A stretch of 64,000 nucleotides of DNA from Pseudoalteromonas byunsanensis (GCF_001854475.1 NZ_MNAN01000031.1:206105-270104), one strand, 5' to 3'; counted from the stretch's first letter, positions 21,507-31,691 are shown. The notes: generated by a model from the sequence alone, not told the origin. Translations and numbers: made by a program.

Positions 21507-23310
21507 TACCTGGCTCCGAAATGTAAGCTACACGCTCTTTGTCTGGCGCAACATTTAAAATACGTAACGCATTGGACATGATCTCAGCGAAGGCTGGGCC
21601 CGATGTATGGCCACCATAATACACATCACCACCGGGTTCATTTACCATCACAACGACTGCTAGGCGAGGGTCGCTTACCGGTGCTATGCCCGCAAAATAC
21701 CCAACATATTCATCTCCATAACCGCCTGCAATCGCTTTTTTTGAAGTCCCTGTTTTACCAGCTGCACGATAACCATCCACTTTGACGTTTTCCGCAGTGC
21801 CGCCTCTTTCAAACACCGATTCCATCATCTCAACCACCGCACGTACATCTTCTTGTGCAAAAATACGCTCTCCCTCGGGTGGGCTTTTTTGCTTTAAAAT
21901 TGTCAATGGACGTAGCATTCCGCCAGAGCCAAATACGGAATACAAACGCGCTATCTGAGCTGTACTCGCTGATACCGCATAACCATAAGCTAATGTCGCA
22001 ATTTCAAAATCTGACCAGCGTCGATTAGGATAAAATAGACCACTACTTTCACCAACCATCATGGTGCCAGTGTCTTCACCAAAACCCACTTTTTGGTACA
22101 GCCCAACCATATAATCTTTGGGCAGCATCTGACTGATTTTCGCCACCCCCATGTTGCTGGATATCTTCAATATTTCACGTAAAGTCATTTCGCCATTATT
22201 ACGTGTATCTTGCACTAGACTGCCACCTAGACGCATCCAACCTGGATAGGTATCAATAGTGTCTTGTGCATCTATGGCGCCATAATCAAGACCAGCCAGT
22301 ACAGCCAGCGGTTTTAAAGTTGAACCTGGTTCAAATAAATCGGTAATAGCACGGTTTCTTCGTTTGTAAGGAGCCGCATCACTCATATCATTGGGGTTAA
22401 AGCTTGGGCTGTTTACCATTGCCAACACTTCCCCAGTTTTTACATCAACTACCATCGCCGACCCAGAGGTGGCTTTATAACTAAGCACAGCACTTTTTAA
22501 TGCACGATAAGCGATAGCTTGAATACGCAAATCAATACTCAGCTCAATATTCTCAGGCTCTACACGTTGTTCTTCAGAAAGTACCTGCACTTCTCGGCCC
22601 TGCGCATCCTTACGGATTGTGCGCCTGCCTTCTGCACCAGTCAGCGCAGTTTCAAATAAGCGTTCAACGCCTTCAATTCCTTTACCATCAATATTGGTAA
22701 ACCCAAGTATGTGAGCGGTCACTTCGCCACTTGGGTAAAAACGCTTTGACTCATCCAGTAAGTGGATACCAGGAAGCCTAAGCTGGCGAATATAATTAGC
22801 AACAGCGGGTGTTACCTGACGCTTTAAGTAAACAAAACGCCTGCTTGGGTCGTTACGTAAACGAGAGTCTACTTCCGAAGTTTTAATTTGGAGTACATCT
22901 GCCAATTCTCGCCAACGCAATTCATTCTCATACCACTGCTGTTTACGACGTACCATTTCTTGTTCGTTATCTGCCAGTGCTTTGTAGTCTTCACCACTTT
23001 TACGGGCAGCTTTTAACACTTTTTGTGCGATAGATTTGTCCAGCGCTAATGGGTCCGCATACACACTAACCACAGGCACACTCACAGCCAGCTCTTTTCC
23101 ATTTCGGTCAAAAATCATACCACGCTGAACTTTGAGTTTTTCTACCCTTACCGTGCGTTTTGCGTTCTCTTCGCGCGCTTTATCCGGCTCAATCACCTGT
23201 AAATATGCAGCACGAGCTACTAACGTAAGAAATACCAAAACCAATAAACAACATACCAAAGCAAAACGCCAGGTGATTAGGCTCGTGACTACTTTCCCTC
23301 TATTGTTCAC
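21496..23310 (-). CDS. ftsI: Peptidoglycan D,D-transpeptidase FtsI (PBP3)
   Basis: This 604-residue septal transpeptidase has one N-terminal TM helix, a pedestal domain, and a penicillin-binding domain. The active-site motifs are SxxK (GSTLKPL, near residue 329), SxN (SSN, near 386) and KTGTSK near 518. It cross-links septal peptidoglycan with FtsW. The start is a GTG that overlaps the ftsL stop (GTGA), suggesting coupled translation. Confidence 0.97.
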   Translation of the reverse strand: MNNRGKVVTSLITWRFALVCCLLVLVFLTLVARAAYLQVIEPDKAREENAKRTVRVEKLKVQRGMIFDRNGKELAVSVPVVSVYADPLALDKSIAQKVLKAARKSGEDYKALADNEQEMVRRKQQWYENELRWRELADVLQIKTSEVDSRLRNDPSRRFVYLKRQVTPAVANYIRQLRLPGIHLLDESKRFYPSGEVTAHILGFTNIDGKGIEGVERLFETALTGAEGRRTIRKDAQGREVQVLSEEQRVEPENIELSIDLRIQAIAYRALKSAVLSYKATSGSAMVVDVKTGEVLAMVNSPSFNPNDMSDAAPYKRRNRAITDLFEPGSTLKPLAVLAGLDYGAIDAQDTIDTYPGWMRLGGSLVQDTRNNGEMTLREILKISSNMGVAKISQMLPKDYMVGLYQKVGFGEDTGTMMVGESSGLFYPNRRWSDFEIATLAYGYAVSASTAQIARLYSVFGSGGMLRPLTILKQKSPPEGERIFAQEDVRAVVEMMESVFERGGTAENVKVDGYRAAGKTGTSKKAIAGGYGDEYVGYFAGIAPVSDPRLAVVVMVNEPGGDVYYGGHTSGPAFAEIMSNALRILNVAPDKERVAYISEPGNES

Positions 23311-23630
23311 TGTAACACCACCACTTGTTCATCTTTACTGGTTGGACGCTTCATATTAAGTTGGGTTTTCGCTATTTCTTCAATGCGCGCGTGCTGTGAA
23401 TAAAACTCTTCTTCAACGAGTAGATAACGCCACTCCAAGTCCAATTCATCTCGTTGTTGCAATAATTCATCCTGACTGATCAACTGTGCTCTGGTTAGGT
23501 GTGTCACCTGAACAACAGCCAAAGCGGTAACAAAAATAGATAGCAGCAAAAATAGGGTCAACTTGTTAGCAAGTAGCCCTTGAATAATCTCAACGAATAG
23601 TTTTGGCTGTCTGTCTATATGCTTACTCAT
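23307..23630 (-). CDS. ftsL: Cell division protein FtsL
   Basis: This 107-residue bitopic protein has a TM segment at about residues 23-45 and a periplasmic coiled-coil region after it (LISQDELLQQRDELDLEWRYLLVEE). FtsL forms a complex with FtsB and FtsQ and activates FtsWI. Its position between rsmH and ftsI is diagnostic, and it overlaps both neighbours. Confidence 0.94.
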   Translation of the reverse strand: MSKHIDRQPKLFVEIIQGLLANKLTLFLLLSIFVTALAVVQVTHLTRAQLISQDELLQQRDELDLEWRYLLVEEEFYSQHARIEEIAKTQLNMKRPTSKDEQVVVLQ

Positions 23631-24565
23631 TACAGTTTTTCCGCCACCCTTAACACTGAGCTTCTTGCTCTTGGGTTTTCTGCAACTTCTTTTGCACTTG
23701 GTTTAATGGCTTTGCCCACTGCCTTTAACGTCAGGTTTTGTTTAAGTTGTGCATCCGTTAAAGGCAGACCTCTGGGCATCACCTCTCCCTTACTCTGCTT
23801 CTTGATGAACTGTTTCACTATCCTGTCTTCCAAAGAGTGAAACGAGATCACCACCAAACGTCCTCCGGGCTTTAAGACCTCTAAAGACGCTTGTAATGCG
23901 GTCTGAATTTCTTCTAATTCACTGTTGATGTAAATACGAATCGCCTGAAAAGTACGTGTTGCGGGATGCTTGTGTTTGTCTTTAACCGGTACAGCCTCAT
24001 CGACCAACTCAGCAAGTTGCTTAGTCGTTGTGATAGGGGTATGAACGCGCGTTTCTACAATTTTATGCGCAATGCGGCGACCAAACTTCTCTTCACCGTA
24101 CTTTTTAATCACAAACGTGATATCTTCCATATCAGCTTCAGCAAGCCACTGCGCAGCGCTGCGACCCGAAGTTGGATCCATACGCATATCCAAAGGACCA
24201 TCATGCATAAAACTAAAGCCACGCTGTGCGTCATCTAACTGAGGTGAAGACACACCTATATCAAGCAAAATACCATCAACTTTACCCAATAGGCCTGCTT
24301 GCTCGGCAACCTCTTTGATATTTGAAAAGCGTGAGTGTGCTATCGAAAAACGGCTATCATCAGCAAATTTTTTCGCTGCTTCTATGGCTTGCGGATCCTG
24401 ATCAATGGCCTGAAGGCGACCGTGTTCACCCAAACGTGACAAAATTTGCCCTGAATGACCACCTCGACCAAATGTGCCATCGATGTATATGCCTTGTGGA
24501 TTGATTGCAAGTGCGTCTAGCGTTTCTGCCATCAATACCGACACATGTTGAAATTGCGCCGTCAT
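23630..24565 (-). CDS. rsmH: 16S rRNA (cytosine-1402 N4)-methyltransferase RsmH
   Basis: This SAM-dependent enzyme methylates N4 of C1402 in 16S rRNA. Motifs: [13 protein letters not shown] at the start, [15 protein letters not shown] (SAM site) near residue 30, [18 protein letters not shown] near residue 100, and a C-terminal [13 protein letters not shown] choose the ATG at 24565 (311 residues). A TTG two codons upstream is an alternative. The partner RsmI, which 2'-O-methylates the same base, is encoded at 62.9 kb. Confidence 0.95.
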   Translation of the reverse strand: MTAQFQHVSVLMAETLDALAINPQGIYIDGTFGRGGHSGQILSRLGEHGRLQAIDQDPQAIEAAKKFADDSRFSIAHSRFSNIKEVAEQAGLLGKVDGILLDIGVSSPQLDDAQRGFSFMHDGPLDMRMDPTSGRSAAQWLAEADMEDITFVIKKYGEEKFGRRIAHKIVETRVHTPITTTKQLAELVDEAVPVKDKHKHPATRTFQAIRIYINSELEEIQTALQASLEVLKPGGRLVVISFHSLEDRIVKQFIKKQSKGEVMPRGLPLTDAQLKQNLTLKAVGKAIKPSAKEVAENPRARSSVLRVAEKL

Positions 24566-24589
24566 GCTCAAATTTTGCCTTACTTTCTG

Positions 24590-25048
24590 TTACAGCGAGA
24601 AATTATCAAGTTCTGGAGAAGGCTCAAACTCACCACCTCGCTCAAGCTCAGTGTCAAGCTGCATCTGTTGATGCCAGCGATCTTCGTCCCAGATCTCAAA
24701 CTTGTTCAACAGCCCCACTAGCATAATCTTCTTACTTAACCCTGCATGAGTTCGTAATGAAGGTGCCAGCAAAATACGACCGTTTTTATCTAATTGATAT
24801 TCAGTAGCGTGGCCCAGTAACATACGCTGTAAACGTCTTGCCCTGGGATTCATATTGGATAGTTTTTGTAAGCGAGCTTCGATTTCATACCATTCGCTCA
24901 TGGGGTACAACCATAAACATGGTTCGTTAATAGCAATAGTGCAGATCAGTGCGCCCTGTTCTTCTGACAGCAGTTGTTGACGGTACTTCGTTGGTACCGC
25001 AAAACGCCCTTTGTCATCTAAGCTCAGCGAGCTTGCACCTTTGAACAT
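24590..25048 (-). CDS. mraZ: Transcriptional regulator MraZ
   Basis: MraZ is the AbrB-like DNA-binding repressor of the dcw operon. I choose the ATG at 25048 (152 residues, starting MFKGASSLSLDDKGRFAVPTKYR's first residues), since longer versions add a non-conserved tail. Two tandem SpoVT-AbrB-like halves are visible: 'SLSLDDKGRFAVP' and 'EYQLDKNGRILLAPSLR'. A GAGG ribosome-binding site lies about 11 nt upstream. The operator-like repeats just upstream of the gene support autoregulation. Confidence 0.95.
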   Translation of the reverse strand: MFKGASSLSLDDKGRFAVPTKYRQQLLSEEQGALICTIAINEPCLWLYPMSEWYEIEARLQKLSNMNPRARRLQRMLLGHATEYQLDKNGRILLAPSLRTHAGLSKKIMLVGLLNKFEIWDEDRWHQQMQLDTELERGGEFEPSPELDNFSL

Positions 25049-25084
25049 TAAAAAACCAACCTCAACCTGCCTAGTACTCAAGAT

Positions 25085-25118
25085 CCAATTTGATCCACTA
25101 AAAACCACTTTTTACCAC
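25085..25118 (-). promoter_or_regulatory. Probable MraZ operator: four GTGG/TTGG boxes at 10-bp spacing
   Basis: On the minus strand GTGG occurs at plus-strand positions 25115-25118, 25105-25108 and 25095-25098, with a TTGG at 25085-25088. The spacing is exactly 10 bp, one helical turn. MraZ of other bacteria binds direct repeats of TGG-containing boxes at this period, just downstream of the mra promoter. The position fits autoregulation of the dcw cluster. Confidence 0.7.
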
Positions 25119-25126
25119 AATACTAC

Positions 25127-25156
25127 AGTCTAGGGCTTGACAGCACTTTATGTCAA
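25127..25156 (-). promoter_or_regulatory. Probable mraZ/dcw promoter
   Basis: A perfect -35 TTGACA (plus 25151-25156) and a -10 TAGACT (plus 25127-25132) are separated by 18 bp. The start point would fall just before the GTGG boxes. The -35 is also part of a short inverted repeat (CTTGACA / TGTCAAG). Confidence 0.55.
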
Positions 25157-25413
25157 GCAAATATAGGGTTCTATATGGCTTTTGAGACCAGAAAAAATGC
25201 GGGTTTCGCGAAAGTCTATGAATTCGGTGGAAAAATGTGGGAACAATGAAAAACTACGACTTCCTAACAGAAAAATTACAGGATTTTAGCAGCAGTGATA
25301 ATAAATAATTCTATAAAAACTGAGCAAAAATACGCCCTTTAGCACAGTTCAGTTAGCTAATAATTAATAAAAAACTCCCAATTACTTGGCGATGTAGCTC
25401 ACAGTTTAGTATT

Positions 25414-28400
25414 ATGCGTTGTTGTTTTATCTGCACGCTAGGTGTGATTATTTCCAATTTATCAATACCAAAACGCTTTTATCGTTTGCTATTTCTGATT
25501 TGTATCCCTGGTTTGTTAGTGATACTAGCTCAATTACTCGATGAACGTTCCGAAATACTAGAACAAAGTGAGCATCACGCGCTGCTGCTTGCTCAGCATA
25601 TTGTTGCAGTGCAAAGTACAGAAATTAATAACACAAAGGCGTTATTGCTTAAGCTCTCTCAACAGCCTGCAATGCGTGAGTTCGAGTATGGTCAATGCCC
25701 GACGCTTCTGGATCATGCACAGATCTTGTCTGCTGACATTGCCAATATGGGTATAGTCGCATTGGATGGTCATGTGCTGTGCTCGCTACAAACTGGCACA
25801 CGTCCAATTAACATCAGCGATAGGGATTATTTTCAAACCGTTCTCTCATCTAAGCAATTTGCGATCGGTCATTATCAACAAGACCGCTCTGTTCATCGCG
25901 CAACCGTCAATTTTGCCATGCCAGTATTTGATGAAGCTGGGTTGCTGAAAAGCGTTCTAGTTGCTGTTAAACCCCTAGACAAATGGAGCCTAGCACTCGC
26001 TAAGCTGCCGCTACCACAAAATAGTCAAGTTATGCTCAGCGATGCAAACCACAATATTATTGCGCACTCTCCATTTAATAGAGATTTACTCGGTACCCGC
26101 AGTGATGATTACTGGCCAAAGATAAATCCAAATCAAGCACAGATTTTGGAAGATAGTAACGGCCATAGACGTATTTACTTTACTCTACCACTGACTCAAG
26201 ACAACGTTCCTAACCCACTAACAGTTCATGTTTCATTACCTTTTGAGCAAGCAATCGCGCAGGCAAATAAAGAAGTAGCTATCACTTTACTACTATTTTT
26301 TCTCGCCATTGCTTTACTTATTTGGCAAGCGCACTGGAATCTACAACGTGTTATTTTAAGGCCTTTACAAAATCTCGTTGACGCAATTGAAGAACTTTCA
26401 CAAGGATTGCCCGTGCGTTGGTCACAAAAATCACAAACACCTGAATTTAATGCCATTGCCTTGAGGTTTGAACAAATGGCCAATATTCGCTTGAATATTG
26501 AATCTGCACTGTCACATAAGCACGCAGAACTGAGCGCGTTACTTGAGTCCATGCCTGACAGCTATTTGAGACTTAACAAGCAAGGTAAAATCTTAATGCG
26601 CCATGGTACCTTCGCTAAACGTGCACAACCATTAGAACAGATATTTCCTGAGCATATCTACAAACGCTTGATCAGCGAATTATCAAAATTGAGCGAACAC
26701 ACGCATTGCCAATTAGAATTCTCAATACTTAAAAAGCAAGTCAGGCATGTATATGAATGTCGTTTGAGCCCTATTATTCACCACCAACAAGCCATTTTAG
26801 TGATCCGTGATATCAGTCAACGTAAAAAACAAGAAGAAGCCATCAATCTTGCCGCTTTGGTTTATAACAACAGTAGTGAAGGTATGGTGATAACCGATGC
26901 CAACGGCTACATTCTCGATACCAACCCTGCATTTAGTCAAGTGACGGGCTTTAAGCGCTCGGAAGTGATCGGTAAAACAACGGCCATTTTAGCTTCTGGA
27001 AAACATGAAGAGGCTTTTTATGAACAGATGTGGCAACAACTAGACAAAAATGGCAACTGGCAGGGCGAGATAATCAACCGCCGTAAAAACGGAGAGCTTT
27101 ACACCGAGTGGTTGACCATTAACAGTGTGTATAACGCTAATAAAGAGCCCTATCGCCGAGTCGCAATTTTTACCGACATCACCGAAAAGAAAAAACAGGA
27201 TGAATTGATCTGGCGACAAGCACACTATGATCAACTTACCGAGCTTGCTAATAGAACACAGCTCAAGCGTCACCTCAAAAGTCGCCTTGGACAAAGCAAA
27301 CAAGCATTAGCAATTTTATTGCTTGATTTGGACCACTTTAAAGATATAAACGATACCCTAGGGCATTTTTATGGCGACCAACTCTTAACCGAAGTTGCTA
27401 ATCGACTCACCCAACTTAGTCCACTATGCAGCCTAATTTCGCGCATTGGCGGCGATGAATTTGTGTTAGTCACCCACTATTTAGATGATGATGCACTCGC
27501 TGAACTAGCGGATAAAGTGTTACAACAACTACAACCAAATATCAATATTGGTAATGAGTCTTGTCATATTAGCGCAAGCATAGGCATTGCCCGAGCCCCG
27601 AAAGATGGTAATAGCAGCGAACACTTACTAAAAGCGGCTGATCAAGCAATGTATCAAGCCAAGCAGCAAGGACGTAGCGGCTATGCATTCTTCAGTAATG
27701 ACATGCGCGAACAAGCTGAACATCGTATGAAACTGCTCAAAGACTTGCGTATCGCTCAGCAACATCAGCAGTTTTGTCTTTATTACCAGCCCATAGTTAA
27801 TCTCAACACCCTGAGCATAGAGAAGGCTGAAGCGTTGATCCGCTGGCAACACCCACAAAAAGGCTTGATCAGCCCCGATGTATTTATTCCTTTAGCCGAA
27901 GAGACGCAGTTGATCCATAAAATTGGCGAGCTAATCTTTGATTCTGCTTGCAACACTTTATGCAAAATTAAGGAGTTAGGTGAACAGCTACAACTAAGTA
28001 TTAACGTCTCTCCTGTACAGTTTACATCAAAGCATTGCTACTTGAGCCAATGGCATACACAGTTAAAACAACGTCATTTAGCACCTAGTGACATTGTGAT
28101 TGAGATCACTGAAGGTTTAATGATGAATGCTCAACCAAGAACACAAAAGCGACTCAACACACTGACCGCACAAGGCTTCTCATTGGCGTTAGATGACTTC
28201 GGAACAGGCTACTCATCGCTGGCTTATCTCAAGCAAATGGATACTGATTACATTAAGATAGATAAACGTTTTGTCGATGGTATAGCAGACAACAAAGATG
28301 ATTTAGCACTGTGTGAAGCCATGATCATGATGGCGCATCAGCTAGGCTTACAAGTCATCGCAGAAGGTATTGAAACGCAAGCACAACACCAGCTATTACT

Positions 28401-28488
28401 ACAAGCTGGATGCGATTTTGGACAAGGCTATTACTACGCTAAACCCATGCCAGAAGAGGATTTATTAGCATTAATATCGAATGATTAA
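25414..28488 (+). CDS. Membrane sensor with cache-like domain, HAMP, PAS, GGDEF and EAL domains
   Basis: This 1024-residue c-di-GMP enzyme has an N-terminal TM helix, a periplasmic cache-like domain (about residues 35-285), a second TM (near 288-308), a HAMP-like linker, and a PAS domain (about 483-595). The GGDEF motif is intact (RIGGDEF, near 679), with no RxxD inhibitory site in the usual place. The EAL domain is also intact: EALIRW near 805, DDFGTGYSSL near 930, and AEGIET. It could make c-di-GMP, degrade it, or do both. It stands alone between mraZ and a phosphatase gene. The exact start is uncertain, as no strong ribosome-binding site precedes it. Confidence 0.88.
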   Translation: MRCCFICTLGVIISNLSIPKRFYRLLFLICIPGLLVILAQLLDERSEILEQSEHHALLLAQHIVAVQSTEINNTKALLLKLSQQPAMREFEYGQCPTLLDHAQILSADIANMGIVALDGHVLCSLQTGTRPINISDRDYFQTVLSSKQFAIGHYQQDRSVHRATVNFAMPVFDEAGLLKSVLVAVKPLDKWSLALAKLPLPQNSQVMLSDANHNIIAHSPFNRDLLGTRSDDYWPKINPNQAQILEDSNGHRRIYFTLPLTQDNVPNPLTVHVSLPFEQAIAQANKEVAITLLLFFLAIALLIWQAHWNLQRVILRPLQNLVDAIEELSQGLPVRWSQKSQTPEFNAIALRFEQMANIRLNIESALSHKHAELSALLESMPDSYLRLNKQGKILMRHGTFAKRAQPLEQIFPEHIYKRLISELSKLSEHTHCQLEFSILKKQVRHVYECRLSPIIHHQQAILVIRDISQRKKQEEAINLAALVYNNSSEGMVITDANGYILDTNPAFSQVTGFKRSEVIGKTTAILASGKHEEAFYEQMWQQLDKNGNWQGEIINRRKNGELYTEWLTINSVYNANKEPYRRVAIFTDITEKKKQDELIWRQAHYDQLTELANRTQLKRHLKSRLGQSKQALAILLLDLDHFKDINDTLGHFYGDQLLTEVANRLTQLSPLCSLISRIGGDEFVLVTHYLDDDALAELADKVLQQLQPNINIGNESCHISASIGIARAPKDGNSSEHLLKAADQAMYQAKQQGRSGYAFFSNDMREQAEHRMKLLKDLRIAQQHQQFCLYYQPIVNLNTLSIEKAEALIRWQHPQKGLISPDVFIPLAEETQLIHKIGELIFDSACNTLCKIKELGEQLQLSINVSPVQFTSKHCYLSQWHTQLKQRHLAPSDIVIEITEGLMMNAQPRTQKRLNTLTAQGFSLALDDFGTGYSSLAYLKQMDTDYIKIDKRFVDGIADNKDDLALCEAMIMMAHQLGLQVIAEGIETQAQHQLLLQAGCDFGQGYYYAKPMPEEDLLALISND

Positions 28489-28490
28489 CA

Positions 28491-28514
28491 ACAAAAAAGC
28501 CACCAAATGGTGGC
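28491..28514 (-). terminator. Terminator after the alkaline phosphatase gene
   Basis: The stem GCCACCA / TGGTGGC has a 2-nt spacer, and on the minus strand it is followed by a run of T. It lies between the convergent GGDEF/EAL and phosphatase genes. Confidence 0.75.
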
Positions 28515-28548
28515 TACGACTCAAGGTCTAAGGGAACTGCTTGCTAAA

Positions 28549-30207
28549 TTACTCTTGGCTAAGTCCAAGTGCCATCATCATTTTCTGACCTATATCAACA
28601 TGGTGCTGCATAGTAGAAAACTGCTTGGTAACACCTTCTGGACCAAATGCGTACACAGGCACAGGTGCTGCCGTATGAGTACCGGTTCCCCAAACTACGT
28701 TTTGCTGTGTCGCGAGCACTCGACCCACTTTAGCCGTAAAATCTTCTGTGTCGTAAACATAGAAATCTGAAAAATCATCAAACTTAGGCAGTGGATAACC
28801 ATCGCTGTTAAAGCCATTTACAGCATTTACTTTCGCCGCTTGCTCATAAGTAATCGTGTAAGGTGTATATTTCTCAATTGCATCTTTCCACTGCTGATCC
28901 GTTGCATTTGAGTAGTCATAGTTGCCATTTACTTCACCGATAACATCATAGAAGGTGCCAGTCTGAGAATATAAAGTATCTAATACCTCTAAACCGCCAA
29001 AATTGAACTTAGGCTTGTAGTCTTTGCCTCTCATGCCATCGCCAGGTAATGTTACAGGGTCCGGCGTGTTGTGGTTAGAATAGCTGAAGCCGAAGCTACC
29101 TGTTTCATGGTCCGCAGTAACAACCACTAATGTGTCATTACGATCTTTCACCCACTCATATACTGCCTCTACTGCTTCATCAAACTTTAATAGTTCGTTG
29201 AGCATCCAACCAGCATCATTCGCATGACCCGCCCAGTCAATTTGACCGCCTTCGATCATTAAGAAGAAACCATCTTCATCTTTGGATAAAATATCTAGTG
29301 CTTTGAGCGTCATTTCTTTTAATGAAGGCTCAGTACAGCTGTTATCCGCTTTACAAGCTTTGTAAGCGATACCATCCGCCATGCCTGAGTTGGCAAATAA
29401 GCCCAGTAATTTATTAGCATCACTATTGGCTAGCTGTGTTTTATCAAATGCCAGAGTGTAACCGTGTTGCTCTTTTGCTTCTAAGACAATATTGCGATCA
29501 TCACTGCGTTTTGATTTTTTATAAACACTTTCAGGCGCGCCAAGATCAGCCATCGCTTTCCTGTCTGCTTCATCCGTTTTGATGTCTGAAGGAACAAATA
29601 CACGTGCACCACCAGAGAGCATCACATCAACCATTCCGCTTTCAACCATCTGCACAGCTATTTCAGCTTCATAAGAACGATGAGGTTGATGTGCCGCGAA
29701 CGCAGCAGGAGTTGCGTGAGTCAAACGTGTGTCAGATATTAAACCAGTCGCTTTACCTGCTTTTTTGGCTTTTTCTAAAATAGTCTCTACGATATTACCT
29801 TGCTCGTCCAAACCAATCATTTCAGAGCCTGCAGCAAGCCCCGTTGCAAGTTGCGTTGCAGAACAAGCAGAATCGGTAACAAGCTTACCATTGGCCCCAT
29901 GTGGTGCATTTAAAGACAATCCTAAATGGCCATTGTTTGCCAGCTTAGAAAGTGCCGTTTGATTACCACGACCGTTGTACATTGAATTAGGTGCGCGACG
30001 CGCATATTCTTCAAGTAAACCAACTTGTTGAGGGCCCATACCATCACCAATCATCAGGATGACATTTTTTACAGAAGTAACAGTGGGAACTGGTACTTCT
30101 TTAATCACTTCAACCTCTTTGATAACCTCTACTGTTTTAGTCTCGTCGTCATTACACGCGGTTAATAAAACAGCCGATATGGCTACTGCCAGCAATTTCT
30201 TATTCAT
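28549..30207 (-). CDS. Alkaline phosphatase (PhoA family) lipoprotein
   Basis: I take the ATG at 30207 (552 residues), with AGGA upstream and an immediate lipoprotein signal ending LLTAC. A short Glu/Val/Lys-rich linker follows, then an alkaline phosphatase domain with metal-site and nucleophile motifs: LMIGDGMG near residue 50, TDSACSATQLATG (Ser nucleophile) near 112, and VTADHETGS near 366. It hydrolyses phosphate monoesters outside the inner membrane. A PhoB-box-like element upstream suggests induction by phosphate starvation. Confidence 0.9.
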   Translation of the reverse strand: MNKKLLAVAISAVLLTACNDDETKTVEVIKEVEVIKEVPVPTVTSVKNVILMIGDGMGPQQVGLLEEYARRAPNSMYNGRGNQTALSKLANNGHLGLSLNAPHGANGKLVTDSACSATQLATGLAAGSEMIGLDEQGNIVETILEKAKKAGKATGLISDTRLTHATPAAFAAHQPHRSYEAEIAVQMVESGMVDVMLSGGARVFVPSDIKTDEADRKAMADLGAPESVYKKSKRSDDRNIVLEAKEQHGYTLAFDKTQLANSDANKLLGLFANSGMADGIAYKACKADNSCTEPSLKEMTLKALDILSKDEDGFFLMIEGGQIDWAGHANDAGWMLNELLKFDEAVEAVYEWVKDRNDTLVVVTADHETGSFGFSYSNHNTPDPVTLPGDGMRGKDYKPKFNFGGLEVLDTLYSQTGTFYDVIGEVNGNYDYSNATDQQWKDAIEKYTPYTITYEQAAKVNAVNGFNSDGYPLPKFDDFSDFYVYDTEDFTAKVGRVLATQQNVVWGTGTHTAAPVPVYAFGPEGVTKQFSTMQHHVDIGQKMMMALGLSQE

Positions 30208-30285
30208 TGTGTCTTTCCTGTAACGTGAGCGCTCAATTGCCAAAATCGCAACTGATTAAATTGCGGCTTAGTGTAAGGACTGATA

Positions 30286-30314
30286 ATGACTTTTTGATTG
30301 CAGCAATATGACAA
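30286..30314 (-). promoter_or_regulatory. PhoB-box-like element upstream of the phosphatase
   Basis: Reading the minus strand, three heptamers recur every 11 bp: TTGTCAT, CTGCAAT and AAGTCAT, each separated by 4 nt. The PhoB consensus is CTGTCAT repeated at 11 bp, so the matches are 6/7, 5/7 and 5/7. The location about 80 bp upstream of a phosphatase start supports it. Confidence 0.45.
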
Positions 30315-30436
30315 TTTGAGTGCAAACTCTAAACTTGAAATATACAAAGAAAATAAATTATTTTTATTTTTCATGTAGTTATTTTATAGTCATCTGGAAG
30401 AGTATTTAATAAATCGAAATAAAAAACCCGTTATTC

Positions 30437-31633
30437 CTACTTAACGCTCTTTTGAAAAAAACGCAATGCGATGGGCCGAGTACTGATCCCATGCAAAAAT
30501 ACACTGAGCAGTATGGTATATGCAGCCACTTCGGCAATAAGTTCTGTTCCTTCTATATTGGCCTGTAACAGCATGAGCGTAAGTACCACCGATGCCAGCC
30601 CCTTTGGTCCAAACCAGGCTAGTGTCAATTTGGACCAGATATTGACCTTAGCGGGTAATAAGCTAACTAATACTGGTACAATTCGGATCACGCTGACCGC
30701 CAGTAACGCATACAGCCACGCAAACTGATGCGCGTTAAGTAGCACAATTTGACTGACAACCACACCAAACAGCACCCATATCAACAAGGTTGCAAAGTCA
30801 GCAATGTGTTCACCATCTTCTATTAGTCGCTCTTTAAAACTATGCTGGTAGAATCGGTCAAATAACAAACCACTGACGAATACCGCAATAAAGCCACTGC
30901 CGTTTAGCAGCTCTGTGCATGAAAATATGGCAATGGCAATGCCGATAAATAGAAATGGACTGGAATTTAGAGCAAACATATGTCTTTTATGTGCCGCCGA
31001 AATTGCAATGATTGCCAGCCACGTTAATAATCCTGAAACCCACAGCGCAATACCAACTTCTTTACCAAACAAACCCAATAACTCAAACCAACTCGCGTCA
31101 ATCTGCCCCGCTACCACCGCTAGCAAAAAAACAAAAACGGGAATACATAAACCATCATTTAAGCCACTTTCAATATTAATGGCTTCTCTTAAATTTGCAG
31201 GAACATTCTTTTTAGTAATAAACCCTTTGCACAAAGCCGCATCGGTTGGACTGATGATCACCGCCAACAAAGCCGCTTGTAACCACGGTAGCGCCAGCAA
31301 CCAATGCGCCAGTAGAGTGCCAAAGAGCATGGTCAAAGGCAACGCCACTATCAGCATTAACAAAGGAAGTTGATAGGAGTGAAATAATACCCGTAAACGC
31401 GTTCTTGCCGCATCACTGAACAGTACAATAGCCAGTGTGATCTCTATGATAGGCAGCAATAAAGCGCTATCTTGAATTTGAAAGTGCCACGCATCAGCGA
31501 ACCACCAACCAAGAATACAACCTAAAGATACAAACCAAATCGGTCCTGTTAGCTCTGCCCGGTTTAATTGTCGAACACTAATTGAATAAATAAAAATAGC
31601 AATACCAATGCAAGCCAGTGCGTAATCAGCCAT
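30437..31633 (-). CDS. Cation:proton antiporter (CPA1/NhaP-like)
   Basis: This 398-residue integral membrane protein has about 12 hydrophobic segments and the Na+/H+ exchanger-type core. Conserved elements include LAVIISPTDAALCKGFI near residue 122-138 and INIESGLNDGLCIPVF near residue 150-165, where the acidic residues of CPA1 exchangers are found. It probably exchanges Na+ or K+ for protons. No C-terminal regulatory domain is present. The ion specificity cannot be read from the sequence. Confidence 0.82.
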   Translation of the reverse strand: MADYALACIGIAIFIYSISVRQLNRAELTGPIWFVSLGCILGWWFADAWHFQIQDSALLLPIIEITLAIVLFSDAARTRLRVLFHSYQLPLLMLIVALPLTMLFGTLLAHWLLALPWLQAALLAVIISPTDAALCKGFITKKNVPANLREAINIESGLNDGLCIPVFVFLLAVVAGQIDASWFELLGLFGKEVGIALWVSGLLTWLAIIAISAAHKRHMFALNSSPFLFIGIAIAIFSCTELLNGSGFIAVFVSGLLFDRFYQHSFKERLIEDGEHIADFATLLIWVLFGVVVSQIVLLNAHQFAWLYALLAVSVIRIVPVLVSLLPAKVNIWSKLTLAWFGPKGLASVVLTLMLLQANIEGTELIAEVAAYTILLSVFLHGISTRPIALRFFQKSVK

Positions 31634-31668
31634 GTTATTCCCTTACACTTAGCCAGAGTAAACAGAAA

Positions 31669-31691
31669 AAACCGTCATCAAATGACGGTTT
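31669..31691 (-). terminator. Terminator after rhlE
   Basis: The inverted repeat AAACCGTCAT / ATGACGGTTT is followed on the minus strand by a T-run. It lies between rhlE and the antiporter gene. Confidence 0.75.
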
